Positions 10,532 to 18,900 of a DNA stretch of 25,547 bases are shown piece after piece (within the stretch, counting starts at the first letter, position 1; the number at the start of each line of letters is the position of its first letter). Source of the stretch: Dimargaris cristalligena (Eukaryota; Kickxellomycota; Dimargaritomycetes; Dimargaritales; Dimargaritaceae); NCBI GenBank assembly GCA_027576995.1, contig JANBQC010000409.1, positions 1 through 25,547 of the forward strand, written 5' to 3'. The notes beneath the pieces are model-generated. The model made no database searches. It was not told the DNA's origin and saw nothing but the letters and a program-made list of their open reading frames with translations. Position numbers and translations under genes: made by a program.

Positions 10532-11491
10532 ATGGCAAGTTTCTCGGATAAGGACTACAACTCCGACAACTACTCGTCGTTCCGGCCCACCTATTCGGCT
10601 GCTTTGGCCCAGGCCATCGTAGACTATCATACCCAATGCCCCGGTAACCAGCTGAAACTGGCCGTGGACTTGGCCACCGGCACCGGTCAAATGTGCGCCA
10701 TCCTCAGTCCCCATTTCGAGCGGGTCTACGGCTTGGACATTTCCGCCACAATGTTGGAGGCCGCCACCCCTTGGCCCAACGTGACGTATGCCCTCAGTTC
10801 CGCCGAAGGTCCCTCCTGGGATTCCCGCATTGCCCCTGGTTCCGTTGACGTAGTGACCGTTGGGGAAGGTGCCCATTGGTTCCGCCGCCCCGCCGTCTGG
10901 GACCAGATTCGCCGCATGCTCAAGTCCAACGGAACCCTAGCCATTTTCGGCTACAGTTTTATTTGTTTCCCCAACAAGCCCCGGGCCACACAACAGCTGT
11001 GGGATTTGGGCCGGAACCCCGCTAAATACGGCGCATTGTGGGATGCCGGACGCAAAAGTGTGGACATTCTCTACGGAGACTGGGAGATTCCCTTTAGTGA
11101 CGTCCAGCGCCTCTATTCATCCAGCGCATTGGTGAAGCACTCGTCCCAGACCCAGCGGGATGGCCCTGCCCCGGCGTCAACCACCACGGCCCTCCCCTCG
11201 GAAATTACCCAAGTGCTTCAAGAGGCCCAAACCGCGAACGGTGCTTATTTGGCCGCCCCTGACACGTATATGCACCGGGATATGTCCCCGAATCAACTGG
11301 AGGCCTACCTGAACACCTGGTCCGCTGGGAAAAAATATATACAGTGTAATCCTGAACACACTACCCTGATCCGGGATACCGTTCAGCAGATGATGGACAG
11401 TGAGAACTGCCAGGACCAGAACCAGATTTGGCCGGTGGAGTGGAATACAGTTCTGATCCTAGGCCGCAATCCCTCTTCCTCCTTGCAATGA
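10532..11491 (+). CDS. Class I SAM-dependent methyltransferase, TMT1/CRG1-like
   Basis: The 319-residue product fits the fungal trans-aconitate methyltransferase/Crg1 group (yeast Tmt1 has 299 residues). The N-terminus has the family-typical FSDKDYNSDNYSSFRPTYS. SAM-binding motif I is VDLATGTGQ (residues 45-53), the acidic residue after strand 2 is D69 in YGLDIS, and GAHWF (113-117) matches the conserved post-II segment. Tmt1 methylates small carboxylates such as trans-aconitate, and Crg1 methylates the toxin cantharidin; the substrate here cannot be read from sequence. No signal peptide or membrane segment is visible, so it is probably cytosolic. The open frame extends six codons upstream to a TTG, but the first ATG (10532, A at -3, G at +4) is the sensible start. 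It is divergent from GCN1 and convergent with the threonyl-tRNA synthetase gene. It appears intronless. Confidence 0.9.
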   Translation: MASFSDKDYNSDNYSSFRPTYSAALAQAIVDYHTQCPGNQLKLAVDLATGTGQMCAILSPHFERVYGLDISATMLEAATPWPNVTYALSSAEGPSWDSRIAPGSVDVVTVGEGAHWFRRPAVWDQIRRMLKSNGTLAIFGYSFICFPNKPRATQQLWDLGRNPAKYGALWDAGRKSVDILYGDWEIPFSDVQRLYSSSALVKHSSQTQRDGPAPASTTTALPSEITQVLQEAQTANGAYLAAPDTYMHRDMSPNQLEAYLNTWSAGKKYIQCNPEHTTLIRDTVQQMMDSENCQDQNQIWPVEWNTVLILGRNPSSSLQ

Positions 11492-11798
11492 GATATCCTA
11501 GATTCCCACATCTATACTTTTACATATTTACATACGACCTTTAAAATAAATCAAGCTCCGTAAATGGCCCAGAAACTTCATTCATTTCCATTGCCTTTCC
11601 ACTCGCCATTTAGAATAAGAGGATAGTGTACTATTATAAATAAATAATAAACCAAAATCTACCCTCCGAATAACAGTGAAATTAAAGTGCCTAGCGATCC
11701 AAGGGTCAGGATTTAAGCCTGTGTTTTCATACATTTAAAAAACAATACTAATAGAAAATAAACTAAACCAAAAAAAAACCCCCCACCCGCAAGGCGAT
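11492..11798. other. Convergent 3' spacer, methyltransferase and ThrRS
   Basis: This AT-rich 307-base gap takes the 3' ends of two convergent genes. Plus-strand AATAAA at 11545-11550 serves the methyltransferase. For the synthetase no AATAAA is seen on the minus strand. Its mRNA would instead run from the stop into a G-rich patch and then a run of nine U (plus-strand A9 at 11770-11778 followed by C6). No gene is seen here. Confidence 0.6.
11545..11550 (+). terminator. Putative poly(A) signal of the methyltransferase gene
   Basis: AATAAA lies 54 bases after the methyltransferase stop codon, in an AT-rich context. Further AATAAA-like copies follow at about 11637-11650. Motif match only. Confidence 0.5.
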
Positions 11799-14003
11799 TT
11801 AGAACTTGTTTTCCAACGCACGGGTTTGCTTCAGAGTAACCAGGCGAGTCACGAATTCCACGACTGGGATGGTCTGGCCCTTGGCCTTGGTACCGACATC
11901 GTCCCGGTTACGCACATTGACTGATGCCGTAGTCTGTTCTTCGGCACCAACCACCACCACAAAGTTATACTGGGCCAATTCGGCGTTACGGATCTTCTTG
12001 TTGAGCGTATTGTCGGACAGGTCCACGTCGACGTACAGACCGGCGGTATGGCAAGCCTCGTACACCTCCCGGGCGTATTCGAAAATCACTCCCGTAACAG
12101 GGATAATCATGACCTGGCGGGGACTCAGCCAGAAGGGCCATTTGCCGCCGAAGTTCTCGGTCAAAATGGCGATCATGCGCTCCACGGAACCCAGAATGGC
12201 CCGGTGAATAATCACGGGGCGCTGGAAGGCCCCCGAGGTCGCAGCACTGTCCTCCGCATCCCCCGCGGCGGCGGCACCCGCCTCGGCGGACCGGTATTCC
12301 AGATTGAAACGGTCGGGCAGTTGGAAGTCCAGTTGGATGGTAGCGCACTGGTACTTGCGGTTCAGCGCGTCGGCAATGGTGATGTCGATCTTGGGACCGT
12401 AAAAGGCACCATCGCCGGGGTTGAGTTCCCAGCTATGGCTGAAGGAATTCAGAGCCTCCTCCAGCTGCTTTTCGGCACCGTTCCACACATCGATGGAGCC
12501 GAGGTAGTTCTCGGGGCGGGTTGAGAGTTCCAGGAAGAACTTGAAGCCAAAGATACCGTAGGCGTGCTGGAGGAACTTCAGGCAGTTTTGGATTTCGTCG
12601 CGGACCTGGTCCTGACGGCAGAAGATATGGGCATCGTCCTGCTGGAAACGGCGCACACGGGTCAGGCCGGACAAGGCGCCGCTGGCTTCGTTACGGTGCA
12701 GGACACCAAAATCGGCGAAGCGGAGGGGAAGTTCACGGTAGGACCGCTCGCGATGGGCGAACAGCAAGCAATGCCCGGGGCAGTTCATGGGTTTGAGGGC
12801 GAATTCCTCCTTCTCCACGTTCAGGGTGAACATATCGTCCTTGTAGTTGGCCCAGTGACCGGAGATCTGCCACAGCTTGGAGTTGAACATATTGGGGCTC
12901 ATGACTTCGTTGAAACCCCGGCGTTGGTACTCTTCCTTCATGAAATCCACCAGAGTGTTGTAGATGCGGGTACCGTGGGGGAGGAAAAAGCACGAGCCAG
13001 GGGAGAGTTCGTGGAAGAAGAACAGCTCCTGATCCTTACCGATGCGACGGTGATCGCGCTTGGCGGCTTCGGCCAGGAAGTGCTTGTACTCGGTCATTTG
13101 CTTGTTATCGGGGAACGAGATACCGTAGATGCGTTGCAGGGAATCGTTGTTGGCATCACCCAAGAAGTACGAGGCCGAGTTCTTGAGCACGGCGAAGGAC
13201 TTGACCCGGCCGGTGTGGGGCACATGGGGGCCACGGCACAGATCGATCAGAGTACCGCACCGGTAGACGGTGGTGCTGGTGCCGTCGGGAATCTTGGAGT
13301 TGATGAGGTGGACCTTGTATTTGTTGCTCTGGAACATCTCGAGCAAGTCGGCCTTGGTCATGTTAAGCCGCTCAAAGGGCTGCTTCTCCTTGATCACGCG
13401 TTTGCCCAGGGTTTCCAGGGAGTCGTAGTCGGCCTGGCTAACGGCCCGGTCGTCGGTCATGGCCATTTCGTAGTAGAAGCCCTCGTCCAACGGGGGACCG
13501 ATGCACAGGTGGCAGCCGTAGTGCTGCTCACTGGCCTCACCCAGAATATGAGCGGATGAGTGCCAGAAGACCATCTTACCCTCCTTGTGTTCAAAGTCGA
13601 GCAGCTCCAGGGAGCAGGACTTCTCCAAGGGGCGGACCAGGTCAAATAGCTCCCCGTCGACCTTGGCGATGACGATGCGTTCGGCGAGGGACTTGCTGAT
13701 GGCCTTGGCGATGTCGATGGGACTGGTTTCCCAGCTGGTACCGAGACGCTCGGAGCCGTCTGGAAGGGTCACCTTAATGGGCTCCCGGGGCTGGCTAGCG
13801 ACAAACTGGTCGTACTCGGCCTTGAGGCGGTCGAACATTTGGTTGCGGTGATCCATGTAGGCGGGACGGGGGGTGACCTCCAGGGGGAAGCCGCTGGCGC
13901 TGGCTTGACCGGCCTTGGCCTTCTTCTTGTTGTTGGCCTTGGCGGGCTTAGCGCCGGCCTGGATCTCCAGGTTCTCGAGCTGTTGAGCGACGGCGTCGGC
14001 CAT
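11799..14003 (-). CDS. THS1: Threonyl-tRNA synthetase, cytosolic
   Basis: The enzyme attaches threonine to tRNA-Thr and proofreads mischarged serine. The product has 734 residues, the size of eukaryotic cytosolic ThrRS. In order: a Lys-rich N-terminal extension (about 18-35) common in eukaryotic synthetases; a TGS domain (about 75-140); the editing domain, with HSSAH (H148, H152) and CRGPH (C256, H260) providing the expected metal/catalytic set; and the class II core with MNCPGHC (zinc ligand C408), motif 2 ([20 protein letters not shown]) and motif 3 ([11 protein letters not shown]). The anticodon-binding domain follows (IIPV.. to ..[10 protein letters not shown]). An Ala-rich insert of about 20 residues lies at roughly 570-592, before motif 3. 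No mitochondrial targeting peptide is evident. The ATG has A at -3 and G at +4, with an in-frame TAA eight codons upstream. It is intronless. A Gcn4-type site lies 343 bases upstream. Confidence 0.97.
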   Translation of the reverse strand: MADAVAQQLENLEIQAGAKPAKANNKKKAKAGQASASGFPLEVTPRPAYMDHRNQMFDRLKAEYDQFVASQPREPIKVTLPDGSERLGTSWETSPIDIAKAISKSLAERIVIAKVDGELFDLVRPLEKSCSLELLDFEHKEGKMVFWHSSAHILGEASEQHYGCHLCIGPPLDEGFYYEMAMTDDRAVSQADYDSLETLGKRVIKEKQPFERLNMTKADLLEMFQSNKYKVHLINSKIPDGTSTTVYRCGTLIDLCRGPHVPHTGRVKSFAVLKNSASYFLGDANNDSLQRIYGISFPDNKQMTEYKHFLAEAAKRDHRRIGKDQELFFFHELSPGSCFFLPHGTRIYNTLVDFMKEEYQRRGFNEVMSPNMFNSKLWQISGHWANYKDDMFTLNVEKEEFALKPMNCPGHCLLFAHRERSYRELPLRFADFGVLHRNEASGALSGLTRVRRFQQDDAHIFCRQDQVRDEIQNCLKFLQHAYGIFGFKFFLELSTRPENYLGSIDVWNGAEKQLEEALNSFSHSWELNPGDGAFYGPKIDITIADALNRKYQCATIQLDFQLPDRFNLEYRSAEAGAAAAGDAEDSAATSGAFQRPVIIHRAILGSVERMIAILTENFGGKWPFWLSPRQVMIIPVTGVIFEYAREVYEACHTAGLYVDVDLSDNTLNKKIRNAELAQYNFVVVVGAEEQTTASVNVRNRDDVGTKAKGQTIPVVEFVTRLVTLKQTRALENKF

Positions 14004-14345
14004 ATTAGAGGGAAGTGGCTAAAGGGATTATAAGAGAACGGGAAAAGAGATGATAGATGCAGATCGTTGGGTCAAGAAGCCTAGAAAAAGAAATATATAA
14101 AAAAGAAGCCAAGGAAGAGAGCTGGACCAAACAGGCAGAGGAGTAAGTAAACTGAGGGAGGTGAGCGACAGCAGTGAACTAGATAATATATGCGACGGAG
14201 TGATTTCCACTAGTAAAAAATCGATTGCGGGGAAAGAGCCGTGGATATGGGAGGATATTCTGGTGAAACTTGGTGCTATTTTTTGATTATAATCACCCAT
14301 GTCTCGGCTCGCAGTCCCCTTTCCCCACACTGCGGAGTTGAGAGT

Positions 14346-14352
14346 TGAGTCA
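14346..14352. promoter_or_regulatory. Gcn4/AP-1 type bZIP site upstream of ThrRS
   Basis: TGAGTCA is a perfect palindromic Gcn4/AP-1 core. With its flanks it reads ATGACTCAA on the ThrRS-sense strand, close to the yeast Gcn4 optimum. It is 343 bases upstream of the ThrRS start. Yeast Gcn4 is known to induce aminoacyl-tRNA synthetase genes. A seven-base match can occur by chance. Confidence 0.4.
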
Positions 14353-14736
14353 TCATGGCTGCCTGTACTATACTATAGGGATGTAGGTGGAAATACAAGG
14401 AGATATATAAGTCACCCTGATACTTTAACTCAACAGGATCTCGTAATGACCAAGTGCCAATGGCCTTAAAAGGTCTAGTTAGTTAGTCACTTAGAGTGCC
14501 AATATCTGGGGTGGTGCCTCGGCTACATCATTAAGGGCGCAAACACCCCCCGAGCCGCATTATCTTTTGCTCAGGGGCACTGAGACAACATGTGGATAGT
14601 GTCCAGGAAGAGGCGGGTCGGGTTGTCCAGGATCACATCCCCTCCTTGGGCCTTGGTATATTCTTTGGTGGTTCAGTGAAGGTGTGGATGTGGCTCTAGA
14701 CGCTCCAGTTGGAGGCATGTTTAATACCCCGTTCTC

Positions 14737-14746
14737 CCCACGTGGG
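14737..14746. promoter_or_regulatory. E-box palindrome CCCACGTGGG
   Basis: This ten-base perfect palindrome is centred on CACGTG, the class of site bound by bHLH factors (Cbf1/Pho4/SREBP families). It lies in the ThrRS-SCAP divergent region. The factor and the regulated gene are unknown. Confidence 0.3.
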
Positions 14747-15078
14747 TTACTCTGAATTAACGTCGCTGCATATCAGTACAGACTGTCTGAGGCTTAATCT
14801 GATTATGTTACGAAAAGTCCGCTGGATAAGAGAAGGTTCTACTGGTTTCAAATAGATTCTTTGGGCTTATTTGCCATTTATTGGTAGGCTGTATTAACTT
14901 TATACCGATATGCTGAGTTTCACTCAGGTGGGAGACCATCCATCAGAAAGTCCCCCCCGCCCGGGTTCGCTTGGGAAATAGACATATACTGTCTCTTCCT
15001 AATAAAGCGCCCATCCATCATCACTGTTCCAAGCTGATTGGTGGACCGTCGTAGCCTGGGAAGGAAGAGGAAACCACC

Positions 15079-15258
15079 ATGCCCAATATAATAGTAATAC
15101 TCAAGCCAAAAGAACCACCCGGAAATCCCGTTGGGTTTCGAACGTGCGATCGATTATCGGATGGACCATTCGTTAGTGTGCAGTGGGAACGGGCGGACGT
15201 GAAGTGTTCGAAACTCTCCCCCCGCCCCATTACTCACCCCACACCAGCCACACCATAA
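15079..15258 (+). CDS. Possible 59-residue small ORF, unrecognised
   Basis: A short frame opens with a near-ideal start context (ACCACCATG) and runs 59 codons to TAA. The product is basic, Pro-rich at its C-terminus, has two Cys, and shows no signal peptide or known motif. Codon use is unlike the neighbouring genes, with ATA three times in the first seven codons, which argues against it. It could be a small gene, an upstream ORF in a long SCAP leader, or chance. No poly(A) signal or TATA box clearly belongs to it. Confidence 0.18.
   Translation: MPNIIVILKPKEPPGNPVGFRTCDRLSDGPFVSVQWERADVKCSKLSPRPITHPTPATP
15234..15242 (+). promoter_or_regulatory. SRE-1-like motif upstream of SCAP
   Basis: TCACCCCAC fits the SREBP half-site consensus TCACNCCAC and the core of the classical LDL-receptor SRE-1. 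It lies 704 bases upstream of the SCAP start. A CCAATCA box (15035-15041, minus), the type bound by the SREBP co-factor NF-Y, is about 190 bases further away. Functional use is inferred only. Confidence 0.3.
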
Positions 15259-15738
15259 CCTAGCTAACTCGTCCCTTTGCCAGGAAGTGTAGTGAAATGA
15301 GTAGAGTTCCCCTAGTCAAACTGATATACTAAGGCTTGGTGGTCGTGTAACCCAATTTCCGGCCTGTTGTTCAGTCGTCCATTTCAAAGATGCGCCCCCT
15401 ATTTGGGACCAACAGCACAATAATACCAGGCTGTGTGCCCTTTAGGAAACCCCGCGGGCCCTGTAGAACTCCACACACACTACTCAAAGCCCTCCTGCCT
15501 CTTTAAAAATAACCACAATCCCCAGACGGGGAAATAGTGGCCCCCCTACTTTTAGCCTATACTCTCTCTCCATCCTTCTTACCTTGTCTAGTCTAGTTGC
15601 CGTTTTTCTCATTAAAGCTCCTCCCCACCAGGCTTTTCTCGACCAGTGCTATCCTTGAATCCCTCTCACTTTGCTTGTCTATTACTGTTTCCTCGATTTA
15701 CTTGCCATTCGCGAGGCGCATACTCCAGATTCCCATAT

Positions 15739-15754
15739 TATATATATATATATA
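15739..15754 (+). repeat. (TA)8 run, possible SCAP TATA element
   Basis: An uninterrupted TA dinucleotide run lies about 190 bases upstream of the SCAP ATG, within a pyrimidine-rich stretch. It may serve as the TATA element. A similar (TA)8 lies at 22980-22995. Confidence 0.45.
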
Positions 15755-15822
15755 CAATCGAGTCCATTGAATTATATTCTCCTTATCCCAATCGCCTGGT
15801 CTTATTGGTGTCTCCACATTGT

Positions 15823-15840
15823 ATGCCACCGCTTATTTGA
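15823..15840 (+). other. Possible five-codon upstream ORF in the SCAP leader
   Basis: ATG CCA CCG CTT ATT TGA lies 105 bases before the SCAP ATG and is the only ATG in the last few hundred bases of the leader. Whether it is transcribed depends on the unknown start site: if transcription starts near the (TA)8 run it may be included. A minimal uORF could dampen SCAP translation. Confidence 0.3.
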
Positions 15841-15945
15841 CCGTATTCCTCCTCCCCTCCAGTCACCTTCCTATACGCCGCCACTCCTCAACTGCTGCGT
15901 CACCACCCCTCTCCCCCGCGTATCCCAGTTCCTGATTTCCGTTAA

Positions 15946-18900
15946 ATGAGCCTAGACGAGGCTGGCCGGCCCCGGTCCCTCGGCGCCCGGTACTTCTACC
16001 ACCATGGGCGGTTTTTTGCCACCTACCAGGCTTCCATGCTGGTCCTGACCGTCTCCTGCATCGCCGTTCTTATTCTGCCTCCGTTGGCCCGCCTGGTCTC
16101 CACCGCGTGGCAGCGTCGCGAAATCCCGTATACATTCACCCCCATTAGCTCCTATATGCGCGACACCAACTTCTTTGCCAAAGTCGGCCAGGACCCTATG
16201 CTGGTTTGGCAGACCATTAAAATGCGCCCGCAGTTCGATACTATGACTATTACCCCCGCCTTTGGCAGCCCCTCCTCGGCGCTACTTTCGGGGGCGACCA
16301 ACCACTGGTGGGGTACTTCCCCCGACCCCCCTGCCTATGTCCTCACGAAGCCCGCTCTCCGCTATGCCCTGCAATTCCAGCAAGAGCTGCTGACCACCTC
16401 CGTCAGCCTCGAAGAGGTGCGCCAATTCCTGTCCCACCACCCTAGCTCCACACGCACTCCCCTAGATCCCTGGTCCGACTCGTCCGAGCCTCCCGCAACC
16501 ACCCGCTACCAATTGTCCGATATCTGCTTTCGGCTCGACGGGCAGCGGGATTGTTTGCTTATATCCCCTTTAGTCTATTGGAAGCATCAGGCCCAGCTGC
16601 TTGAGGCCGACCCTGACGTGGAAGCCACGGTGGTTCGGCAAGCCGACTCGCCCATTCACGTGATGGACATCGCCGTGAGCCCCGAGATGCTCTGGGAAAA
16701 TCTGCGACTTTTCAATACCACCATTCTTTCCCCCGCGCCAGGGGCGGATGGCCACGGCCCCGCCTTATCTGATCCCGTCGACCTCACTCGGGCCACGGCC
16801 GACGGGTTTCACCTCTCGGTCATTGCTGTCGAGTCCTGGCAGGGTCCTGTGACTACCCAGTCGGTACTGCAGGCCCTGATTCACAAGACCGTGCTCCAGT
16901 TTAATGCCCAACCCTCGTGTGTCGATGGGGCTAGCCCCTGCCTCCCTCACCCCCGACTGGCCATCAAACCCGAAATTGGCGACCGCACGTTCCGCGCCCA
17001 TTTCCAAACTGACTATAGCAAATTTGCGCTCGAGCACTATTTCCTGGCCATCGGCTGCCTAAGTCTATTTGCCTATATTTACTACACGTTCTATCGTTTA
17101 GACCTGGTGAAATCAAAATTCTGGCTGGGGTTTGCGACCACCCTCATGTTGATTTGCTCTATGTTTCTGGCTCTTTCCATTTGCACCACCGTCAGTCGTC
17201 CCCATCCCTTCCTGCCCTGGGAAATATTACCATTTTTTGTAATTATCCTAGGGGTTGAAAATGTACATGCCATTACCCAGAGCGTGGTTCAAGTGCCCTT
17301 CGATTTGCCGGTACGAGAACGCATTGGGCAAGGTAAGCCTTTCGCAGCCAATACCTTTATGCGTCCTGCTGTTTGCTATTGGACTATAATATATACTCGC
17401 GTATATTATAAAATCGGTTCTTTATACTAACCACCCCTCCCCCGTATCACAATTGGCATCCCTATGCCTTATTATTCAGGTCTTGCTCGCGTCGGGCCCA
17501 CCATGCTGTTTCGTCTCCTCGTCGAACTTATTGCTTTAACGATTGGAGTGGTTCTGAGTGTCGATATTGTCAAGGAATTCTGCGTGTTCCTGATGCTGTC
17601 GATCATTGTTGATCACGTCTTTCAGCTGACTTTTTTTATTACAGTCTTATCCATCGATATTCGCCGATTGGAGGTACGTCAGGGGTCTAGTTTTGGCCAA
17701 TAATGCAAATTTATTACCATGGTTTGGACTGGGTCAGCTGGGGGGATGACTCACCACCCCCACCCCTCACCTTTCTTTACTCCATCGCTTGGTTGGACCT
17801 GCTAGTTGGGCATCATTCACTTTATATCCAAATGTGATACTAACTCTTGTGTCTTTCCCTCCTCTTATTTTTCCTATAATGCTCTAGATTTCCGATCTTT
17901 ACCGGAAGCGTACCAATCGACCCGATCATGGAGGTCAGCCCGACAGTGCGACCGACCCCAATTTCGGACACCACCCAGCCTATACCAGGGATGCCGAGTC
18001 GTCGAGTGCTTCCACCACTATCATTAAAGCACCCGCTGTGCTTTTCCGGCATCTCCACCGGTTTTGGATGCGACAGCGAGCCTACAGTATATTCCTATTA
18101 GTCGGATTTGTAGGACTGTTGTACTATCTATACGACCACACCGCCAACGCCGTCAACATCATTTTCCCGGCTCAGGAAAACGTGTTTATCTCCAATATCC
18201 TGCTGCAGGACTCCGCCGAAACCCTCTCACAAGTTATGAAGGGATTTCACTCCATCGAAAAATCGCGTGGTCTCATGGCCTATTATCATCTTGGCGCTAC
18301 ACAAATGTCCGAGTTTATCCAGCAAATCGAACCCCAACTCACTTCCCCTGTCATTTGGGGGTTTCAATCATGGTGGGCCCGGGTACAGCTAGGCTGGAGT
18401 TCCTTCGGGCAGGCCCTGAGTCCGTATTCCAGTTCGTTGGCTACCGGAGCGGGTGGGCTATCTAGTCAATTATCTGCTGGGTTCTATTTCCGTTGGATAG
18501 CCATTGGACTGGGATTGGCTTCCTTCTTTCTTCTAGTTTGGTTCATTCTCTTCGGTAATCCTCGCCGGGTACCACTGCCCGCCCCAATCCGCCGCATCAT
18601 GACTCCCCAGGCTCTATCTCATATGAATCCTTGGGCGGTGACTAGCTGGGACGCTCGGATAGGGCCCCAAGACGTGGTGGATATTGATACTCAACTTCCC
18701 ACTAACATCAGTGATCTCCGGCCCGTAGGATCCGATCACGTTTGGGCCACCAGTCAGACCGGCGAGGCCACCCTACTAAACCTAGGCCAACTAAAAGCCC
18801 ACTTGAACCGTTTACCTATACTCAGCCGGTGGCGAAGTCCGACTGATTCCGAAAACTGGGCTCGTCCGCCATCAATATGGAATTGTCCCTCTGATATCCG

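Larger units (their letters stand above)
14004..15945. promoter_or_regulatory. Divergent promoter region between ThrRS and SCAP
   Basis: This 1942-base spacer separates two diverging genes. On the ThrRS side there is a TATA-like run at 14092-14099 (read on the minus strand) and a Gcn4/AP-1 type TGAGTCA at 14346-14352. Toward SCAP there is a CCCACGTGGG palindrome (14737-14746), a minus-strand CCAATCA (15035-15041), an SRE-1-like TCACCCCAC (15234-15242), a (TA)8 run (15739-15754), a CCAAT (15788-15792) and a pyrimidine-rich leader. Two short coding-like items, at 14571-14672 (minus) and 15079-15258 (plus), are described separately. No tRNA or mobile element was found. Confidence 0.6.

Noticed and set aside
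12048..13559. Long plus-strand frames (158 and 331 codons) opposite ThrRS
   Set aside because: Antisense shadows of the synthetase gene with repetitive Val/Gly/Leu-rich translations and no domain.
14028..14330. Minus-strand frame of 100 codons upstream of and in frame with ThrRS
   Set aside because: It ends in a stop before the ThrRS ATG, does not begin with a good start, and lies in the expected leader and promoter; its Leu/Ser-rich translation reflects a pyrimidine-rich leader.
15120..15225. B-box-like GTTCGAAAC strings in the ThrRS-SCAP spacer
   Set aside because: No five-pair T stem, A box or acceptor stem could be built on either strand.
15646..15949. Two overlapping frames of 64 and 92 codons in the SCAP leader
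   Set aside because: Both begin at non-ATG codons in a pyrimidine-rich leader; only the five-codon ATG frame inside one of them is kept as a possible uORF.
17748..17754. A second perfect TGACTCA, within SCAP intron 2
   Set aside because: It sits inside an intron of an unrelated gene, and seven-base matches are expected by chance in a window this size.
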